Positions 40,683 to 43,154 of a DNA stretch of 43,154 nucleotides are shown here, piece after piece (within the stretch, counting starts at the first letter, position 1; each line of letters starts with the position of its first letter). The notes beneath the pieces were generated by a model. The model saw only the letters and a program-made list of their open reading frames with translations. It was not told the origin of the DNA and did no database searches. Location of the stretch: NCBI GenBank assembly GCA_018698675.1, contig JABIPA010000017.1:1-43154 (forward strand). Reading direction: 5' to 3'. This DNA is from a bacterium. GTDB lineage: Bacteria > Margulisbacteria > Marinamargulisbacteria > JABIPA01. The position numbers were made by a program, and so were the translations under genes.

Positions 40683-40925
40683 ATGAGCGAACAAACATTA
40701 TCTTTATACCATTTTCCTTCATGCCCATACTGCCAAAAGGTATTAGCATACATCAGACAAAACGAAATAAAAGATATCGAATTAAAAAACATCATGGAAG
40801 AACCTGATTTCAGACAAGAACTATTTTTCTTAACAGGAAAAAACCAAGTTCCTTGTTTAGTAATAAATGGAGAGCCAATGTTAGAATCTAACGATATTAT
40901 CGATTGGCTTGTTCAAAACAAATAA
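40683..40925 (+). CDS. grxC: Dithiol glutaredoxin
   Basis: An 80-residue glutaredoxin: active site CPYC (C14, C17), the cis-Pro segment NQVPCLVINGEPMLES and the GSH-binding ESNDIIDWL. It reduces disulfides and mixed glutathione disulfides using glutathione from the upstream gshAB genes. An AAAGGA ribosome-binding site precedes the ATG. It is one of two glutaredoxins in the operon and is the dithiol type, with the monothiol type following bolA. The symbol is by type; the exact E. coli orthologue is uncertain. Confidence 0.9.
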   Translation: MSEQTLSLYHFPSCPYCQKVLAYIRQNEIKDIELKNIMEEPDFRQELFFLTGKNQVPCLVINGEPMLESNDIIDWLVQNK

Positions 40926-40963
40926 TAAGTTCCCATATATCAATTCAAAAAGGAGACTCACTA

Positions 40964-41221
40964 ATGGTTGAAGAAATAAAAGAGGTCATACAAGCAGAAC
41001 TTCCAGAGGCCATTGTTTACGTGTTCGATCCCAATCAAGATGGACAACATTTTGAAGCGCTCGTCATCGATAAACAGTTTGAAACATTGTCATTAGTAAA
41101 ACAACATAAATTAGTTATGAATGCACTAAAGTTAGCATTTGCTACAAGTGTTCACGCTCTTGGTCTTAAAACATTTACGCCTAAAAAATGGGACGCTGTT
41201 AAAGACCAGTACATCAGATAG
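40964..41221 (+). CDS. bolA: BolA-family protein
   Basis: An 85-residue protein with the BolA/IbaG class II KH-like fold: [16 protein letters not shown], then [30 protein letters not shown] and the Fe-S-ligand His in [15 protein letters not shown]. BolA-like proteins bind a [2Fe-2S] cluster with a monothiol glutaredoxin, and exactly such a gene follows. A strong AAGGAG ribosome-binding site lies 9 nt before this ATG; a frame starting 60 nt upstream in grxC is rejected. The length fits the short IbaG/BolA2 subtype. Confidence 0.92.
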   Translation: MVEEIKEVIQAELPEAIVYVFDPNQDGQHFEALVIDKQFETLSLVKQHKLVMNALKLAFATSVHALGLKTFTPKKWDAVKDQYIR

Positions 41222-41318
41222 TGATAAACTGTATTCAATTAAACTGAATTTTGTTAAAAAAATAAGCAAAAAGATCCGAAGCCCTAAAAATAAAATTATA
41301 AAAAAAGGAACAAACATT

Positions 41319-41654
41319 ATGGAAAACAATCAAGACCAAATTGAACTAAAAAAAAGCATCGAAAACATCGATAAAGAAGTAAAAGAAAACAAAATCATTC
41401 TTTACATGAAGGGCTACAGAGATATGCCTCAATGCGGTTTCTCTTCTCAAGTCGTTCAAGTATTAAAACTAATGGGAATCGAATTTGAAACACGAAACGT
41501 TTTAGAAGACGACTACTTAAGAGAAGGAATCAAACAGTACTCTGATTGGCCAACCATTCCTCAATTGTACATAAATGGCGAATTTATAGGCGGTTGTGAC
41601 ATCATCATGGAAATGTACGAAAATGGCGAGCTAAAAACGGCTGTAGAATCTTAA
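41319..41654 (+). CDS. grxD: Monothiol glutaredoxin (Grx4 type)
   Basis: A 111-residue protein with the Grx4 active site MPQCGFSSQ (C39) and KGYRDMP before it, then [20 protein letters not shown], all hallmarks of CGFS glutaredoxins that hold a [2Fe-2S] cluster with glutathione and partner BolA. An AAAAAAGGA ribosome-binding site sits before the ATG at 41319; a longer frame starting in bolA is rejected. It is the last gene of the operon. Its job is Fe-S cluster transfer or iron sensing, which fits its neighbours bolA and gshAB. Confidence 0.95.
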   Translation: MENNQDQIELKKSIENIDKEVKENKIILYMKGYRDMPQCGFSSQVVQVLKLMGIEFETRNVLEDDYLREGIKQYSDWPTIPQLYINGEFIGGCDIIMEMYENGELKTAVES

Positions 41655-41675
41655 ACTAGCTACAAAAACACTCAT

Positions 41676-41718
41676 TTTAAATAGAGTAGCTTTCTTAAAA
41701 GATGTTACTCTATTTAAA
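41676..41718. terminator. Strong AT-rich hairpin after grxD
   Basis: TTTAAATAGAGTA (41676-41688) pairs perfectly with TACTCTATTTAAA (41706-41718), and the stem can extend two more pairs (G-T, C-G) around a 13-nt loop. It begins 21 nt after the grxD stop. No T-run follows, so it may stabilise the 3' end or bind a protein instead of terminating. Confidence 0.45.
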
Positions 41719-41842
41719 TAACCATTCTCCCAACCCCATTGCTATAAAACTACCAAAACTATTTAACTCAAATTCATTAAACTATAATACAGCTAATCTA
41801 CCCTATTTATATTCGATAATATCTAAATAAAAATAGACAAAA

Positions 41843-41870
41843 AAAAAGGCCCTAATTAAAGGGCCTTTTT
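41843..41870. terminator. Bidirectional Rho-independent terminator
   Basis: AAAAAGGCCCT (41843-41853) and AGGGCCTTTTT (41860-41870) form a perfect 11-bp stem with an AATTAA loop. It is flanked by an A-run on one side and a T-run on the other, so it terminates both the grxD side and the convergent fibre-like gene. Confidence 0.9.
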
Positions 41871-41897
41871 CATTTTCGAATTTTAGAAAAACTAAAC

Positions 41898-43154
41898 TTA
41901 TTTATTTGCGTTAATAAGTTCGTATATCTTTCTAATTTCTTCTTTCAATTCTTTATTCTCTTTTTCTAGTCTATCCAAAATTGATGTTGGTTGAGAATGA
42001 GGAGTAATCGCAACATTCACATACTTAAGACCCGTTTTAGATGACGACTCCCAAGCCTGACCAACTATTTGTGATGACTGTTCAACAGTTAAGTTAGAAG
42101 GAGAAACTGCAATTGCAATTCCATCATTACTTCCACTAGGAACAATATAGTCTCCAGATTTAACAGAACCTTTAATTTTTACTGGAACTTGTCCAACAAA
42201 AGCCACTGTTTCATACGTTAATTCTGTGTCTTTACCTTTCCAGTTACCAACTACTAACGGCATACTAGAAATTACCATCACTTTTTGAGCACCAACTAAA
42301 TCTTTAGAGATATGACCATCTTTCACACCAATGATATCTCCCGGCTCCATTTCTTCACGGTTATCTGCTTTTGGTAAATACTCCGCATAATCCGCTCCGT
42401 ATGATTCAAATTTAACACCTGATTGAGAAAGAAGTTGACTGTCATGGCCTTTAATAGAACCGAACGATTCTTCTCCTTTACCTTTGAATCCGATAAATTC
42501 ATTTGAGTCATCAATATTGTCTGAATCTAAACTAAGAGATAAAACATTTCCTTCTGTTGAATTGTTTTTCATCGTTATTCCATATCCGTCGTCTTTACTA
42601 GCAAACAAGTTAATCTGACCATCAGACATAGTATATGTTGCTGAATCATTATCTGAAACAATAAAAATGTCGTTTTTAGCAGAAATTCTCATGTTATATT
42701 CTGAAGAAATTGCAAATCTAGGAACCGAACCACTATTACTATCCATCTTAATTTGAGCATCAAACGCATCTGGTATAGTTAAACCCAGCCCCGAGTATGT
42801 AGTTGTATCTCCAAATTTCAAAGGAGAATCAGTCACAAATCTTAGAGGTGTAGCCGTGTTATCAACGTCGCCACTTAGTTTGAACGCCCCACTCGTTTCA
42901 GATAATCCACCATCGGTTGCTGCTGAGTATGTCGTGTCGCTATCCGTAATCGTTGTATTCGTTACTCCTGTAACACGTCCTTGCGCATCTACCGTCAATG
43001 CTGGTACTTGCGTCGCTGACCCATACGTTCCTGCTGTTACCGCTGTATTTGCTAGTGAAAATGCTCCACTTGCTAATCCCAGTCCCGTTCCTGCTGTGTA
43101 TTCAGTATTCTCATCCGTAATCGTTGTATTCGTTACTCCTGTAACACGTCCTTG
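41898..43154 (-). CDS. Tail-fibre-like repetitive surface protein, partial (N-terminus beyond window)
   Basis: 418 residues of the C-terminal part are visible. The frame stays open to the window end, so the gene starts outside. It begins with repeats QGRVTGVTNTTITD-(E/S), of the kind seen in phage tail fibres (GSATQVPALTVDAQGRVTG). A beta-rich middle (about 90-200) follows, then a domain with YAEYLPKADNREEMEPGDIIGV and VPVKIKGSVKSGDYIVPSG, and last a heptad-rich coiled coil ILDRLEKENKELKEEIRKIYELI that would trimerise it. No catalytic motif of the S74 auto-cleaving chaperone was identified by eye. Likely a trimeric secreted or surface fibre; the ligand is unknown. Confidence 0.7.
   Translation of the reverse strand, partial: QGRVTGVTNTTITDENTEYTAGTGLGLASGAFSLANTAVTAGTYGSATQVPALTVDAQGRVTGVTNTTITDSDTTYSAATDGGLSETSGAFKLSGDVDNTATPLRFVTDSPLKFGDTTTYSGLGLTIPDAFDAQIKMDSNSGSVPRFAISSEYNMRISAKNDIFIVSDNDSATYTMSDGQINLFASKDDGYGITMKNNSTEGNVLSLSLDSDNIDDSNEFIGFKGKGEESFGSIKGHDSQLLSQSGVKFESYGADYAEYLPKADNREEMEPGDIIGVKDGHISKDLVGAQKVMVISSMPLVVGNWKGKDTELTYETVAFVGQVPVKIKGSVKSGDYIVPSGSNDGIAIAVSPSNLTVEQSSQIVGQAWESSSKTGLKYVNVAITPHSQPTSILDRLEKENKELKEEIRKIYELINANK
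42942..43154 (-). repeat. Near-identical coding repeats in the fibre-like gene
   Basis: 42 nt at 42942-42983 recur without change at 43113-43154, 171 nt (57 codons) apart, encoding QGRVTGVTNTTITD. The DNA identity, not just protein similarity, indicates recent duplication or gene conversion. More copies probably continue beyond the window edge. Confidence 0.85.

Noticed and set aside
41139..41318. 60-residue N-terminal extension of the CGFS glutaredoxin
   Set aside because: It lies in bolA out of frame and in non-coding spacer; the ATG at 41319 has an AAAGGA site and gives a normal Grx4 length.
1..43154. CRISPR arrays, insertion sequences, attachment sites
   Set aside because: I saw no regularly spaced repeats of CRISPR size, no transposase or integrase, and no direct repeat of the tRNA-Asn 3' end elsewhere in the window.

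Overview
The window is AT-rich, densely coded DNA from the chromosome of a Gram-negative-type bacterium. Genes carry signal peptides and inner-membrane anchors, glutathione and BolA/monothiol-glutaredoxin genes sit together, and many genes abut or overlap in operons. There is a mix of core metabolism (biotin, thiamine, purine, folate, menaquinone, glutathione) and lineage-specific surface or secreted proteins. I cannot assign a phylum from the sequence; an uncultured aquatic lineage is a guess. There is no CRISPR array, insertion sequence or integrase, and no set of phage structural genes, although phage-fibre-like domains occur in four secreted or surface proteins.

Layout. 1-2834 (minus): murG-bioB-bioD, with bioD cut by the window edge. 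2940-8862 (plus): a promoter and a tight five-gene operon of three paralogous exported tail-collar-domain proteins followed by two paralogous membrane proteins of the vitamin K-dependent gamma-carboxylase (HTTM) family. 8879-13704 (minus): a GT-C-like membrane protein, then a DAO-type flavoprotein and the GTPase Der. 13910-16971 (plus): a translationally coupled pair, a small basic protein and an 878-residue protein with glycine-zipper hydrophobic segments and a coiled coil. 17421-19604 (plus): a MenC/NAAAR-type enolase-superfamily enzyme, an exported protein and a small membrane protein. 19585-20963 (minus): a GT2 glycosyltransferase and a flavin-reductase-like protein. 21127-22363 (plus): promoter, tRNA-Asn, GT2 glycosyltransferase, small exported protein. 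22550-27255: a membrane-anchored HMA protein (minus), then comEC-thiG-thiH (plus). 27306-30409: an AlbA_2-type regulator (minus) divergent from purD (plus). 30432-30722: an intergenic region full of inverted repeats. 30783-34682: an HPt protein (plus) facing an operon (minus) of an alpha/beta-hydrolase-like protein, trmB, 5-formyl-THF cyclo-ligase, a nitrilase-family amidase and a fatty-acid-hydroxylase-family protein. 35008-41654 (plus): a seven-gene operon of a heterodimeric ABC exporter, gshA, gshB, two glutaredoxins and bolA. 41843-41870: a bidirectional terminator. 41898-43154 (minus): the C-terminal part of a repetitive tail-fibre-like protein running off the window.

How the genes may work together. 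The most interesting unit is 3026-8862. One HTTM paralogue keeps the His and Lys that match the catalytic residues of human gamma-glutamyl carboxylase, while the other has lost both. The three co-encoded exported proteins share a short N-terminal box. This looks like a self-contained modifying pair with its substrates. A MenC-like gene in the same window is consistent with menaquinone (vitamin K2) being made by the cell, but the link is inference. The glutathione operon pairs thiol synthesis with thiol-dependent Fe-S/redox proteins and an asymmetric ABC exporter.
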